Positions 1-9,945 of a DNA stretch of 64,000 nucleotides are shown here, one piece after another. The translations under genes and the position numbers were made by a program. The DNA comes from Hordeum vulgare subsp. vulgare (taxonomy: Eukaryota > Streptophyta > Magnoliopsida > Poales > Poaceae), in NCBI RefSeq assembly GCF_904849725.1, contig NC_058519.1, positions 185,617,703 to 185,681,702 of the forward strand, in the 5' to 3' direction. How positions within the stretch are numbered: the stretch's first letter is position 1; every line of letters starts with the position of its first letter. The notes under the pieces are model-generated. The model did no database searches and was not told the origin of the DNA. It saw only the letters and a program-made list of their open reading frames with translations.

Positions 1-2289
1 CAACTCATAAAGAATTCACTCTATGTGTGGGCACTCACCATTAACCCTATAATTAGAAAATAATCCCTAGCATTGTCCATTACGCTTTGTGTACTAACCC
101 ATGTTCTTCATGAGAATTCTATGTGGGGTTAGGTGTGTTTCCATGGGCTTTCATCAATAGGAATATCTCATACAACACATGTAGGATGACGTCAAGTGGT
201 GATCGTCATTAAGTTTGCGGTGTGCAAGTTCAAGTGGAGCATCACGAAGATATCATGCTTGAAGCTCGTCGTCCATTGTGGTGGCAATGGACTTGTGAAG
301 ATGTGTTGAATAGTGTCTCACCCATAGTGAGTATGGAGGAGAAATCAACTAGTCTTCATCAAACCAACGCAAGCAATAAAGGTGGTCCATCTTGAGGTAG
401 TCAAGATCATCATCATTTAGCTCAAGTGGACTAGGTGCAAGGTATAGGTTTGCCCTTGATAGGTTTTCCTATTTTAGGATAGATTGTCGTACTGTCAAGG
501 GGGGCTCTCAAGTGAGTAGCTTGATCGTATCATTCGTTGAGAGATCAAACCATTTGCATCCTTGCATCATATTTCTTGGTTCTTGTTTAATGTTTCTCTT
601 TGTTTGTATTAGAGCTTATGGTCATATTTATGACAAACTCGAGTTCATCGAAAACAGAGTTCATGTACATCTTCTAGGATGATTTTAATGTTGGATTTTT
701 TTTCCGGTTCTTCATTCATAGAGGTTTCACATCTCTATATCATTGTCATTTTCATAACTTCATGTTGTTGTCGTGAATCCAGCAAGCTTGAGTTTGCTCA
801 ATTCGGAGCTCATATGCGAAAGTTATGGCAGTTCAGGGCAGGTTTTATCTCTCAAACGAAAGTACCATTGGGGCAGTGCGGTAGTACCACTGGAGTAGAG
901 CGGTAGTACCGCTCTGGTGGTACAGCCGCCCTCCCGTGCTAGCCTCTCTTCCGATATTTTTCTTCTCGCATTTTTGGGTCTTTTCCATTTTGAGCGGTAG
1001 TACCGCTTGGGGAGAGCGGCAGTACCGCTCGAGCGGTAGAACCGCTAGGGTGAATGGTAGTACTGCTACACGGCACTACCGCCCCGAGATATTTGCCGTT
1101 TGCACTTTTTTCCTCGAAACTTCCATTCCAGCGGAAGTACTACTTGCTTGAGCGGTACTACCGCTTGTGCACAGGTTGAGTGCATAACGGTTGGGTTTCA
1201 AGGGACCTATTTAAGGGGGTCTTCTTCCCCAATGGTCTCTAACTCTTGAGCTCGTGTTCTTCCCCCATTGTTGACCTTCTTAGAGGTTTCTAAATCTCAA
1301 TCCCTCCAATGATTCTTGCTAGTTCTTGAAGTAAAACAGAGGGGATATCAACATCCACATCTCCACTAATCACTTTCTCCTCTATGTGAGGGGAACCCCT
1401 TGGGTCTTGACCTTGGAGTTCTTTTTGAGCTCCTTGTTCTTCCTCTTGTATTTCTCGATAGCTTTTTTTTATTGTGGAGGGGTTTAAGTGTGAGGGACTT
1501 GACCACTTTGTGTGTTCTTGCCATTGCATTAGTTGCATCGGTTTGAGTTCTCCACGGTGATACGTGGAAGTGAAGTTTGAGAAGCTTGTTACCCTTGGGT
1601 ACTTGGTACCCTAGAAATTGTTCTTTGTGGATGCTTTGGTGTCCTAGAAGCTTGGTGGTGCCTCGGAGCTCAATCATTGTGGTGTAAAGCTCCGGGCAAG
1701 CGTCGGGTCCTCCAATCAAGTTTTGGGGATTGCCCCGAGCATTCGAGGTCATCACGGAGCCACAATCCATTGTGGTGAAGCTTCGTGGTGTCGTTGGGAG
1801 CCTCTAATTAAGTTGTGAAGATTTCCCCAACCTTTTTTGTATGGGTTCGGTGACTGCCCTCAAGGGTCCCTTTGTGCAATCACGGCATCTTGCATTGTGC
1901 GAGTGCGTGAGGAGATTACGGTGGCATTAGTGGCATCTTGGGGAGCATTGTGCCTTCACACTGCTCCAAATGGAGATTACAATCCTCAAGGGTGTGAACT
2001 TCGGGATACATCGTCGACTCCGCGTGCCTCGATTATCTCTTACCCGAGCCTTTTACTTATGCACTTTACTTTGTGATAGCCATATTGTTTCTAGTTATAT
2101 ATCTTGCTATCACTTAGTTGTTTATCTTGCTTAGCATAAGTTGGTGCACATAGGTGAGCCTAGTTGTTTTAGGTTTTGTGCTGGACAAATTAAACGATAG
2201 TTTTATTCCGCATTTGTTAAAGCCTAAACCATAATCATTTTAAAGCGCTTATTCACCCCCCCCTTCTAGGCGACATCCACGTCCTTTCA
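1..2289 (+). mobile_element. Copia-like LTR (element J), right part; left boundary not seen
   Basis: The right end reads TTCACCCCCCCCTTCTAGG followed by GACATCCACGTCCTTTCA, the tail typical of Sirevirus/Maximus-type Copia LTRs, and ends in CA at 2289. No primer binding site follows, so this is the end of a 3' LTR or a solo LTR. A TATA-like CTATTTAAGG at about 1207 is followed by a T/C-rich leader. I see no TG start with flanking repeat within the window, so the first several hundred bases could be internal region. The short frames here (for example 1366-1770 minus) have no recognisable domain. Family is inferred only from the LTR tail. Confidence 0.6.
899..1165. repeat. Cluster of 15-bp palindromes AGCGGTAGTACCGCT
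   Basis: Perfect copies of AGCGGTAGTACCGCT occur at 899-913 and 993-1007. Variants occur at 1015-1029 (AGCGGCAGTACCGCT), 1032-1046 (AGCGGTAGAACCGCT) and 1151-1165 (AGCGGTACTACCGCT), with weaker partial copies at about 877-891 and 1056-1071. Each is a 7-bp inverted repeat around one central base. The cluster lies just upstream of the TATA-like CTATTTAAGG, within the presumed U3 of element J. Confidence 0.85.
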
Positions 2290-2451
2290 CAAGTAAATGG
2301 AAGCAAGGTAATGAAGGTTTTGTCAATATGTTGTGAATAGACCCGGGGGCCATAGCTTTCCCTAAGGGGATCTCTCATGGAAAAATAGCATACGGTGGCT
2401 AAACAAATTACTGTTGGGCAATTGACAGAAAAGAGGACAGTTATGCGATAT
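2290..2451 (-). mobile_element. Fragment of Athila-like LTR (element K)
   Basis: This stretch resembles the middle of the Athila-like LTRs elsewhere in the window, for example 45110-45230. It shares GAATAGACCCGGGGGCCATA, then the CTCTCAT...CGGTGG...AACAAATTA block and a GGGCAATTGACAGAAAAG-like block. It is read on the minus strand. It is bounded on the left by the J LTR end (2289) and on the right by the LTR end of H (2452), so it is a scrap of older sequence into which both inserted. Confidence 0.6.
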
Positions 2452-2924
2452 TGAAAGTCCATTATATCGACTAGAGGGGGTGAATAGGTGATTTTTACAA
2501 TTTCATCACTGAGGAAATTCCTAGTGAGGAAAGTCCTCGGTCATGAACTAAGTGCAGCGGAAGTAGAACCAAATCAAGGGCGCAAAAATGTCTATAGCAA
2601 AGTACTCAGCTAGATTTCAGAGATTCGGTTTGCATAGGTCACAAGTACAGGATAAGCAGGTGAAGATTAACTCAGGTGAAGAATTTGAGGTTGAGGAAAT
2701 TCAGAGAAAGTCTTCAGACAAATTCTTCAAACAGTTCAGATGAGAGTCTTTAGCAGACAATTGAGGAAATGAGAGAGTTCAAGAAATAGAACATGTAGCT
2801 TGATGAAGACAGTTATTGATGACCCAGTTCCAATTGTTGTGACAGTTGTACGTCTGGTTCGGAGCGTCTTGGTATTGAAACCAATGGACACACACTCCTG
2901 GAACACCCAATCCCTACCGTATTA
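2452..2924 (-). mobile_element. Sirevirus-like Copia element H, 3' LTR, distal part
   Basis: On the minus strand the LTR ends CACCTATTCACCCCCTCTAG, then TCGATATAATGGACTTTCA at 2452, the usual tail of Maximus/Sirevirus LTRs. The 5 bp outside it is GATAT (2447-2451), the presumed left target duplication. The proximal LTR half resumes at 25265 after element A. Both halves have the same style, with many GAGGAA/GAAGA runs on the plus strand. Total LTR length is about 1.3 kb. Confidence 0.7.
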
Positions 2925-4473
2925 TGATACGTCTCCAACGTATCTATAATTTTTTATGGTTTCATGCTATTATCTTGTCAAACTTTCGATGTTTTGCATG
3001 CCTTTTATATATTTTTTGGGACTAACTTATTAACTCAGTGCCAAGTGCCAGTTCCTGTTTTTTCCATGTTTTTGACCCCTTTCATAGGAGATTTTGAAAT
3101 GGAGTCCAAACGGAATAAAATCCACGAAAAGAATTTTTCCATAACGAAAGAAGATTAGGAGACTTGAGAGCCAAGGCAGGGGGCCCCAGGGGCCCCACAA
3201 GCCCTCACCCCGCGGCCACGGGGGAGGTCACGGCCCACAGGCTTGTGGGCCCCCTGGATGCCCTTTGCCCTAGGAGTTGCGCCTATATATTCCCTAAAAA
3301 TCCCAAAAAAATCAGGAGAGCCACGAAAATACTTTTCCGCCACCACAAGCTTCTGTCTACGTAAGATCCCATCTGGGGCACGTTCTGGTGCCCTGCCGGA
3401 GGGGGATTCGGATACGGAAGGCTTCTTCATCAACACCATGACCTCTCCGATGATGCGTGAGTAGTTCACCATAGACCTACGGGTCCATAGCTAGTAACTA
3501 GATGGCTTCTTCTCTCTCGTGGATCTTCAATACAAAGTTCTCCATGATCTTCATGGAGATCTATCCGATGTAATCTTCTTTTGCGGTGTGTTTGTCGAGA
3601 TCTAATGAATTGTGGATTTATGATCAGATTATCTATGAATCTTATTTGAGTTTCTTCTGATCTCTTATATGCATGATTTCATATCCTTGTAATTCTCTTC
3701 GAGTTGTGAGTTTTGTTTGGCCAACTAGATCAATGATTCTTGCAATGGGAGAAGTGCTTGGTTTTGGGTTCATACCGTGCGGTGACCTCACCCAGTGACA
3801 GAAGGGGTAGCGAGGCACGCATCGTGTTGTTTCCATCAAGCATAAAAAGATGGGGTTTTCATCATTGGTTTGAGATTATCCCTCTACATCATGTCATCTT
3901 GCTTAAGGCGTTACTTTGTTCGTCATGAACTCAATACACTAGATGCATGCTGGATAGCGATCGATGTGTGGAATAATAGTAGTAGATGCAGAAAGTATCG
4001 GTCTACTTCTCTCGGACGTGATGCCTATATGTATGATCATTGCCTTAGATATCGTCATGACTTTGCGCGATTCTATCAATTGCTCGACAGTAATTTGTTC
4101 ACCCACCGTGATATTTGCTATTTTGTGAGAAGCCTCTAGTGAACACTATGGCCCCCGAGTCTACTCCACACCATATTTTCAGCCTTACACTTTTTACTTC
4201 ATTGCACTTTCCGCCTTCAGATCTCACTTTGCAAACAATCTTGAAGGGATTGACAACCCCTTTGAAGCATTGGGTGCAAGCTTATTTGTGTTTGCGTAGG
4301 TACTCTGGACTTGACGAGACCCTGCTTCTGGATCGATACCTTGGTTCTCAAACTAAGGGAAATACTTACTGCCCCTATGCTGCATCACCCTTTCCTCTTC
4401 AAGGGAAAAACCAACGCAAGCCCAGTCTCCGTCAACGTGTCAATTTCTGGCGCTGTTGTCTGTTGCCGTAGCA
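2925..4473 (+). repeat. Element A 5' LTR
   Basis: 1549 bp, TG...CA. The end was set by comparison with the 3' LTR copy, which runs to GCCGTAGCA (25264) before flanking DNA. U3 contains a GC-rich inverted repeat (3188-3255) and a TATA box CTATATATT near 3283. The last 34 bp of the LTR contain a degenerate old primer-site-like TTTCTGGCGCTGTTG (4444-4458). The true primer site lies outside, 10 bp further on. Confidence 0.85.
3188..3290 (+). promoter_or_regulatory. LTR hairpin and TATA box of element A
   Basis: AGGGGCCCCACAAGCC (3188-3203) and GGCTTGTGGGCCCCCT (3240-3255) form a 16-bp inverted repeat with one mismatch and a 36-base loop. A TATA box, CTATATATT, follows at about 3283-3291. The same arrangement recurs in the 3' LTR (9650-9760) and, diverged, in the LTRs of B and of solo element S. 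This is probably the core promoter region. A role for the hairpin is inference. Confidence 0.6.
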
Positions 4474-4483
4474 GAAGAATTTC

Positions 4484-4501
4484 TGGCGTCGTTGCCGGGG
4501 A
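4484..4501 (+). promoter_or_regulatory. Primer binding site of element A (tRNA-Asp type)
   Basis: TGGCGTCGTTGCCGGGGA lies 10 bp after the LTR end. Athila-type plant elements use TGGCGCCGTTGCCGGGGA, complementary to the 3' end of tRNA-Asp. There is one C to T change at the sixth base. Confidence 0.75.
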
Positions 4502-4680
4502 GGAAGATCAAGTCAAGAACTCATCCAAGTAGGTGTCGCAAACTCATCCCTTGTATTTACTATGTTTGCCAGTTGCCTCTCGTTTTCCTCTCCCCCACTT
4601 CACCAATTTGCCTTTTTCGTTTGCCTTTTTCTCGCTTGCTCTTTGTTTGCTCGTGTGCTTGCTTGCTTCCCGAAGTCACC

Positions 4681-6465
4681 ATGAATGAAAACACCAAACT
4701 TTGTGACTTCTCGAATAGTAATAATAATGCTTTTATTAGTACTCCAATTGATCCCGCCACTAGTGCGGAGTCATACAAAATCAATGTCGCTTTGCTGAAT
4801 CTTGTTATGAAAGAGCAATTCTCTGGCCTTCCTAGTGAAGATGTCGCATCCCATCTCAATACCTTCATTGAGAATTGCGATATGCAAAAGAAGAGAGATG
4901 TGGATAATGACGTGATTAAATTGAAGCTTTTTTCTTTCTCGTTGCGAGATCGCGCAAAAACTTGGTTTTCTTCTTTGCCCAAAAATAGTATCGATTCTTG
5001 GGATAAGTGCAAAGATGCTTATATATCCAAGTTCTTCCCGCCGGCTAAGATTATCTCTCTCTGTAATGATATCATGAATTTCAAGCAACTTGATAATGAA
5101 CATGTTGCACAATCTTGGGAGAGAATGAAATTAATGATTAGAAATTGTCCCGCTAATGGCTTGAGTCTTTGGATGATTATTCAAATCTTTTATGCTGGCT
5201 TGAATATCGCTTCTAGAAATATCTTGGACTCCGCCTCAGGTGGAACGTTCATGGAAATCACGTTAGGGGAAGCCACAAAGCTCCTAAACAACATCATGAC
5301 AAACTACTCTCAGTGGCACACTGAAAGGTCGCCTATTAGTAAGAAGGTACACGTTATAGAAGAAATTAATTCGTTGAGTGCTAAGATGGACGAGTTAATG
5401 AATTTGGTTGCGAGTAGAAGTACTCCTTTATATCCTAATGATATGCCCTTGTCTTCTTTGATTGAGAGTAGCAACGCTAGCTTGGACGTTAATTTTGTTG
5501 GTAGGAATAACTTTGGCAAGAACAATGCTTTTAGAGGAAACTATGGTCCTAGGCCTTTTCCTAGTAATTCCTCTAATAACTTTGGCAACTCCTACAACAA
5601 TACTCATGGAAATTACAATAGATTACCCTCTGATCTAGAGAGTAATATCAAAGAGTTCATCAACTCTCAAAAGATTTTCAATGCGTCCATAGAGGAAAAG
5701 CTACTCAAAATTGATGATTTGGCTCAAAGCGTTGATAGAATGTCTAGTGATGTTGATGCTTTGAAAGTTAGATGTGCTCCTCCCAAAATCAACATCGATG
5801 AAACTTTGAAAGCTATGCGTGTTTCCATGATTGAGAGCCAAGAAAGAACCGGACAAATTCGTGCTAGACATGAATGGATTAAAAAGGCGTGTTCTCGTGA
5901 TAAGAATCATGAAGATCTTAAAGTGCTTGGTGTGAATCCCATTGAATCTTTGTTTTCTTGTGTCAAACCTAATGATTATGGGGCTGGATATGAATCCAAT
6001 TTGGTTGAAAAGTGCCCCAATGATTTGGAGTCCATCTATCTTGATGCTAAAAGCATTGAAAGTGGAGTAGAAGATGTTAAAACTTTGAGTAGCAATGAAA
6101 TTACTACCGTGGATTTCAAGGAATTCAATTATGATAGTTGCTCCTTGATTGAATGCATTTCTTTGATGCAATCCATGTTAAACTCTCCACACGCTTATAG
6201 CCAAAACAAGGCCTTTACCGATCATATCGTCGAAGCTATGATAAAATCTCTTGAAGAGAAACTTGAATTGGAAGTCTCTATCCCTAGAAAGCTTCATGAT
6301 GAGTGGGAACCTACCATAAAAATCAAAATCAAAAACTATGAATGCAATGCTTTGTGTGATTTGGGTGCTAGTGTTTCCGCGATTCCAAAGTCTTTATGTG
6401 ATGCTCTGGGTTTTAATGGATTGAAGAGTGTTCTCTTAATTTGCATCTTGCTAATTCTACTGTGA
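4681..6465 (+). CDS. gag: Gag with start of protease, element A (Athila-like Gypsy)
   Basis: This frame encodes a 594-residue Gag precursor, the capsid-forming protein of an LTR retrotransposon. I chose the ATG at 4681 because it is the first ATG after the leader and begins the recognisable Gag; the open frame extends upstream without a better start. The retrotransposon Gag domain covers about residues 84-160 (FSLRDRAKTWFSSLP, then DAYISKFFP and the ERMKLMIRNCP block). It is followed by an Asn/Gly-rich linker (about 290-320) and a helical stretch. I see no CCHC zinc knuckle. The protease start CDLGASVSAIP is at about residues 559-569 (Asp codon at 6358), with Asp-Leu-Gly as usual in Athila proteases. 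A one-base shift near 6430 ends the frame at 6465; the rest of the protease is in the next frame. Confidence 0.85.
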   Translation: MNENTKLCDFSNSNNNAFISTPIDPATSAESYKINVALLNLVMKEQFSGLPSEDVASHLNTFIENCDMQKKRDVDNDVIKLKLFSFSLRDRAKTWFSSLPKNSIDSWDKCKDAYISKFFPPAKIISLCNDIMNFKQLDNEHVAQSWERMKLMIRNCPANGLSLWMIIQIFYAGLNIASRNILDSASGGTFMEITLGEATKLLNNIMTNYSQWHTERSPISKKVHVIEEINSLSAKMDELMNLVASRSTPLYPNDMPLSSLIESSNASLDVNFVGRNNFGKNNAFRGNYGPRPFPSNSSNNFGNSYNNTHGNYNRLPSDLESNIKEFINSQKIFNASIEEKLLKIDDLAQSVDRMSSDVDALKVRCAPPKINIDETLKAMRVSMIESQERTGQIRARHEWIKKACSRDKNHEDLKVLGVNPIESLFSCVKPNDYGAGYESNLVEKCPNDLESIYLDAKSIESGVEDVKTLSSNEITTVDFKEFNYDSCSLIECISLMQSMLNSPHAYSQNKAFTDHIVEAMIKSLEEKLELEVSIPRKLHDEWEPTIKIKIKNYECNALCDLGASVSAIPKSLCDALGFNGLKSVLLICILLILL

Positions 6466-6731
6466 AGAAACCCAGGGGAAGAATCAATGATGTTCTTATT
6501 ATTGCAAATAGTAACTATGTACCCGTGGATTTCATTGTGCTTGACATTGATTGCAATCCTGCATGCCCTATTATTCTTGATAGACCTTTCCTAAGGACTA
6601 TCGGTGCTATCATCGATATGAAGGAATGGAATATTAGATTTCAATTTCCCATAAGGAAGGGCATGGAACACTTTCCTAGAAAGAAAATAATATTGCCTTA
6701 TGAATCCATGATGAGGGCCACTTATGGTTAG
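6441..6731 (+). pseudogene. Protease remainder, element A, shifted frame
   Basis: This frame continues the aspartic protease interrupted at about 6430. It has NSNYVPVDFIVLDIDCNPA and the conserved flap-side block PIILDRPFLRTIGAIIDM, and ends FPRKK...MRATYG. In Athila-like elements gag and pol normally form one frame, so a single indel is the simplest explanation. No reverse transcriptase follows: the next 2.6 kb to the 3' LTR is noncoding, so pol was lost at the family level rather than by a local deletion, because related elements B and C have the same noncoding 3' region. Confidence 0.8.
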
Positions 6732-9387
6732 AGCACCAAATACGACGATACGTGATTCTATCGCTTTTATGCCTAGCTAAGGGCGTTAAACAATAGCGCT
6801 TGTTGGGAGGCAACCCAATGAATTTATCTTTTTATTTCTGTTTTGTTGCGTCCACACCATCACAATTCTGTTGTTATTGTGTTTTTTTGTTTCTTTTTGT
6901 CTTTGAGCCAAGCAAAACCTTTATGACTAATCTTGGTAATGGTTGTTTGATCCTGCTGGAAAAAGACAAAAACTTTTCGCTTACGAGATGATTTTTCATT
7001 TTTATTCAGAAAGAGATTTTGAGTTGGTTCTTTTTGCTTCTGGTTGATATGCCTTTTTCCCAGGCCGTCGTAATTGTTCATATTTTTTGAGGTACCAGAA
7101 GTATACGAAGTATACAGATTGCTACAGAGTGGTCTGTTTTTGAAGGATTCTGTTTTTGTTGAGTCGGTTGCTTGTTTTGATGAAACTATGGTTAGTATCG
7201 GGGGGTACTAGCCATGGAAAAGTGAGAATACATTATCCCAACACCAATATAGATAGAATTCAAGTTTGCTACAATACCAAAAGAAGTGGTAGTTTGTTTT
7301 CTTGTGCTAATGTTATCACGAGTTTCTGTTTAAGTTTTGTGTTGTGAAGTTTTCAAGTGTTGGGTGATGTTCTCATGGCAAAGAGATAACGAGTGGAAAT
7401 ATCTCAAGCTTGGGGATGACTAAGGCATCCCAAGCCAAATTCAAGGACACCAAAAAGCCTAAGCCTGGGGATGCCCCGGGAAGGCATCCCCTCTTTCGTC
7501 TTCAATCCATCGGTAACATTACTTGGAGCTATATTTGTATTCACCACTTGATATGTGTTTTGCTTGGAGTGTCTTGTATCTTAGGAGTATTTTCTTTTTG
7601 TTGTGTCACAATCATCCTTGCTGCACATCTTTTTGAGAGAGAGAGACATGCACTCATCGTGATTTTGCTAGAATGCTCATAGTGCTTCACTTATATCTTT
7701 TGAGCTAGATACTTTTGCTCTTTGTGCTTCACTTATATCTTTTAGAGCATGGCGGTGCGTGATTTGGTAGTTGGCTTATGCTATGAAAGTAGTCCCAAAT
7801 GTGATAGGTACCCAAGGAGGATGCAAAAACCTCCATCTTCATGTGCATTGAGTAGAAAGAGAAGTTTTGATTCCTCTCAATTAGTTTTGAGACGTGGATT
7901 TGGTAATATTAAGAGCTATGTTAGTAGGGTGTTGTGAATCTAGAAATACTTGTGTTGAAGTTAGTGATTCCCGTAGCATGCACGTATGGTGAACCGCTAT
8001 GTTAGGAAGTCGGAGCATAATTGATCTATTGATTGTCATCCTTTGTGTTGAGGTCGGGGTCGCGCGATGGTTAACACCTACCAACCCTGCCCCTAGGAGT
8101 ATGCATTTAGCACTTTGTTTTGATTACTAATAAAAACTTTCGCAACAAGTATGTGAGTTTTTCATGACTAATGTGAGTCCATGGTATAAATGCACTTTCA
8201 CCTTCCACCATTGCTAGCCCCTCTAGTGCCGCGCAATTCACGCTGGTGCACAAACCCACCATATGCCTTCCTCAAAACAGCCACCATACCTACCTACTAT
8301 GGCATTTTCATAGCCATTCCGAGATATATTGCCATGCAAATCCCACCGTTCCGTCTCATGACTTGTTCCGTCACTCTCATATTGCCATTGCATGATCGTA
8401 AGATAGCTAGCGAGATGTTTCAACATCATACACCATGCTAGATCGTTGCACATCCTGGTACAATGGCGGAGGCATTTCCTATAGAGTCATCATCATTTTG
8501 AGCTGTGAGTAAATAAAAGTGTGATGATCATCATTATTAGAGCATTGTCCCATGTGAGGAAAAAAAAGCCCAAAGAGCCCAAAAAAAGAGAGAGAAAAGA
8601 GAGAGAAGGGACAATGCTACTATCTTTTTCCACACTTGTGCTCCATAATAGCACCATGTTCTTCATGATTGAGAGCTTCTTGCTTTGTCACTACCAAATG
8701 CTAGTGGGAATCTTCATTCTATAACTTGGCTTGTATATTCCAGTGACGGGCTTCCTCAAAATTGCCCTAGGTCTTCGTGAGCAAGCAAGTTGGATGCACA
8801 CCCGCTAGTTTTCCTTTTGAGCTTTCACATACTTATAGCTCTAGTGCATCTCTTGTATGGCAATCCCTACTCATTCACATTGATATCTATTAATCGGCAT
8901 CTCCATAGCCTTTTGATACGCCGAGTCAATGTGACCATCTCCTCCTTTTTTGTCTCACAACCACCACACACTCTATTCCACCTATAGTGCTATATCCATG
9001 GCTCATGCTCATGTATTGCGTGATAGTTATAAAAGGTTTGAGAAAGTAAGAGTGTGAAAACAATTACTTGGCCAATACCGGGGTTGTGCATGATTTACAT
9101 TAGTTGTGTGAGGATAATGGAGCATAGCCAGACTATATGATTTTGTAGGGATAACTTTCCTTTGTCTTGTTATTTTGAAAGTTCAGGATTACTTTGCTAG
9201 TTTGCTTGAAGTATTATTGTTTTCATGTCAATAGCAAACTATTGTTTTGAATCTTACGGATCTGAACATTCATGTCACGTGAAAGAAGTTGCAAAGGACA
9301 ACTATGCTAGGTAGCATTCCACATCAAAAATTCTTTCTTTATCACTTCCCTACTCGAGGACGAGCAGGAGTTAAGCTTGGGGATGCT
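6732..9387 (+). other. Noncoding 3' internal region of element A
   Basis: No coding frame with a recognisable domain. At 6771-6821 lies a block also found in B (34931-34980) and C (42058-42106): GCCTAGCTAAGGGCGTTAA followed by GCGCTTGTTGGGAGGCAACC. T-rich tracts follow. Two copies of CTTCACTTATATCTTTT lie at about 7686-7702 and 7728-7744. A purine-rich AAAAAAGCCCAAAGAGCCC region (about 8562) matches B, C and D. CTCGAGGACGAGCAGGAG and TTAAGCTTGGGGATGC, directly before the 3' LTR, probably act as the polypurine primer region. Confidence 0.7.
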
Positions 9388-9945
9388 TGATACGTCTCCA
9401 ACGTATCTATAATTTTTTATGGTTTCATGATATTATCTTGTCAAACTTTGGATGTTTTGCATGCCTTTTATATATATTTTTGGACTAACTTATTAACTCA
9501 GTGCCAAGTGCCAGTTCTTGTTTTTTCCATGTTTTTACCCCTTTTAGAGGAGATTTTGAAATGGAGTCCAAACAGAATAAAATCCCCGAAAATAATTCTT
9601 CCATAACGGAAGAAGATCAGGAGACTTGAGAGCCAAGGCAGGGGGGCCCAGGGGCCCCACAAGCCCTCACCCCGCGGCCAGGGGGGAGGCCGCGGCCCAC
9701 AGGCTTGTGGGCCCCCTGGATGCCCTCTGCCCTGGGGGTTGCGCCTATATATTCCCTAAAAATCCCAAGAAAATCAGGAGAGCCACGAAAATACTTTTCC
9801 GCCGCCGCAAGCTTCTGTCTCCGCAAGATCCCATCTGGGGCACGTTCTGGTGCCCTGCCGGTGGGGGGATTCGGATACAGAAGGCTTCTTCATCAACATC
9901 ATGACCTCTCCAATGATGCGTGAGTAGTTCACCATAGACCTACGG
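9388..9945 (+). repeat. Element A 3' LTR, first part
   Basis: It starts TGATACGTCTCCAACG like the 5' LTR and runs co-linear with it to CATAGACCTACGG. Bases 9941-9945 (TACGG) are the target duplication of the inserted chromovirus T. Versus the 5' LTR I count about 26 differences over 557 bp. Confidence 0.9.

Noticed and set aside
4115..4471. 118-codon frame in the A 5' LTR and its counterpart at 24930-25226
   Set aside because: Lies wholly in the LTR, no domain; the two copies differ in frame and length.
9617..9923. Frames around the GC-rich hairpin in LTRs of A (also 3155-3472) and the similar 31780-32265, 37071-37496 and 55444-55833
   Set aside because: These are U3/R regions of LTRs repeated in each copy; coding appearance follows from GC-rich inverted repeats.
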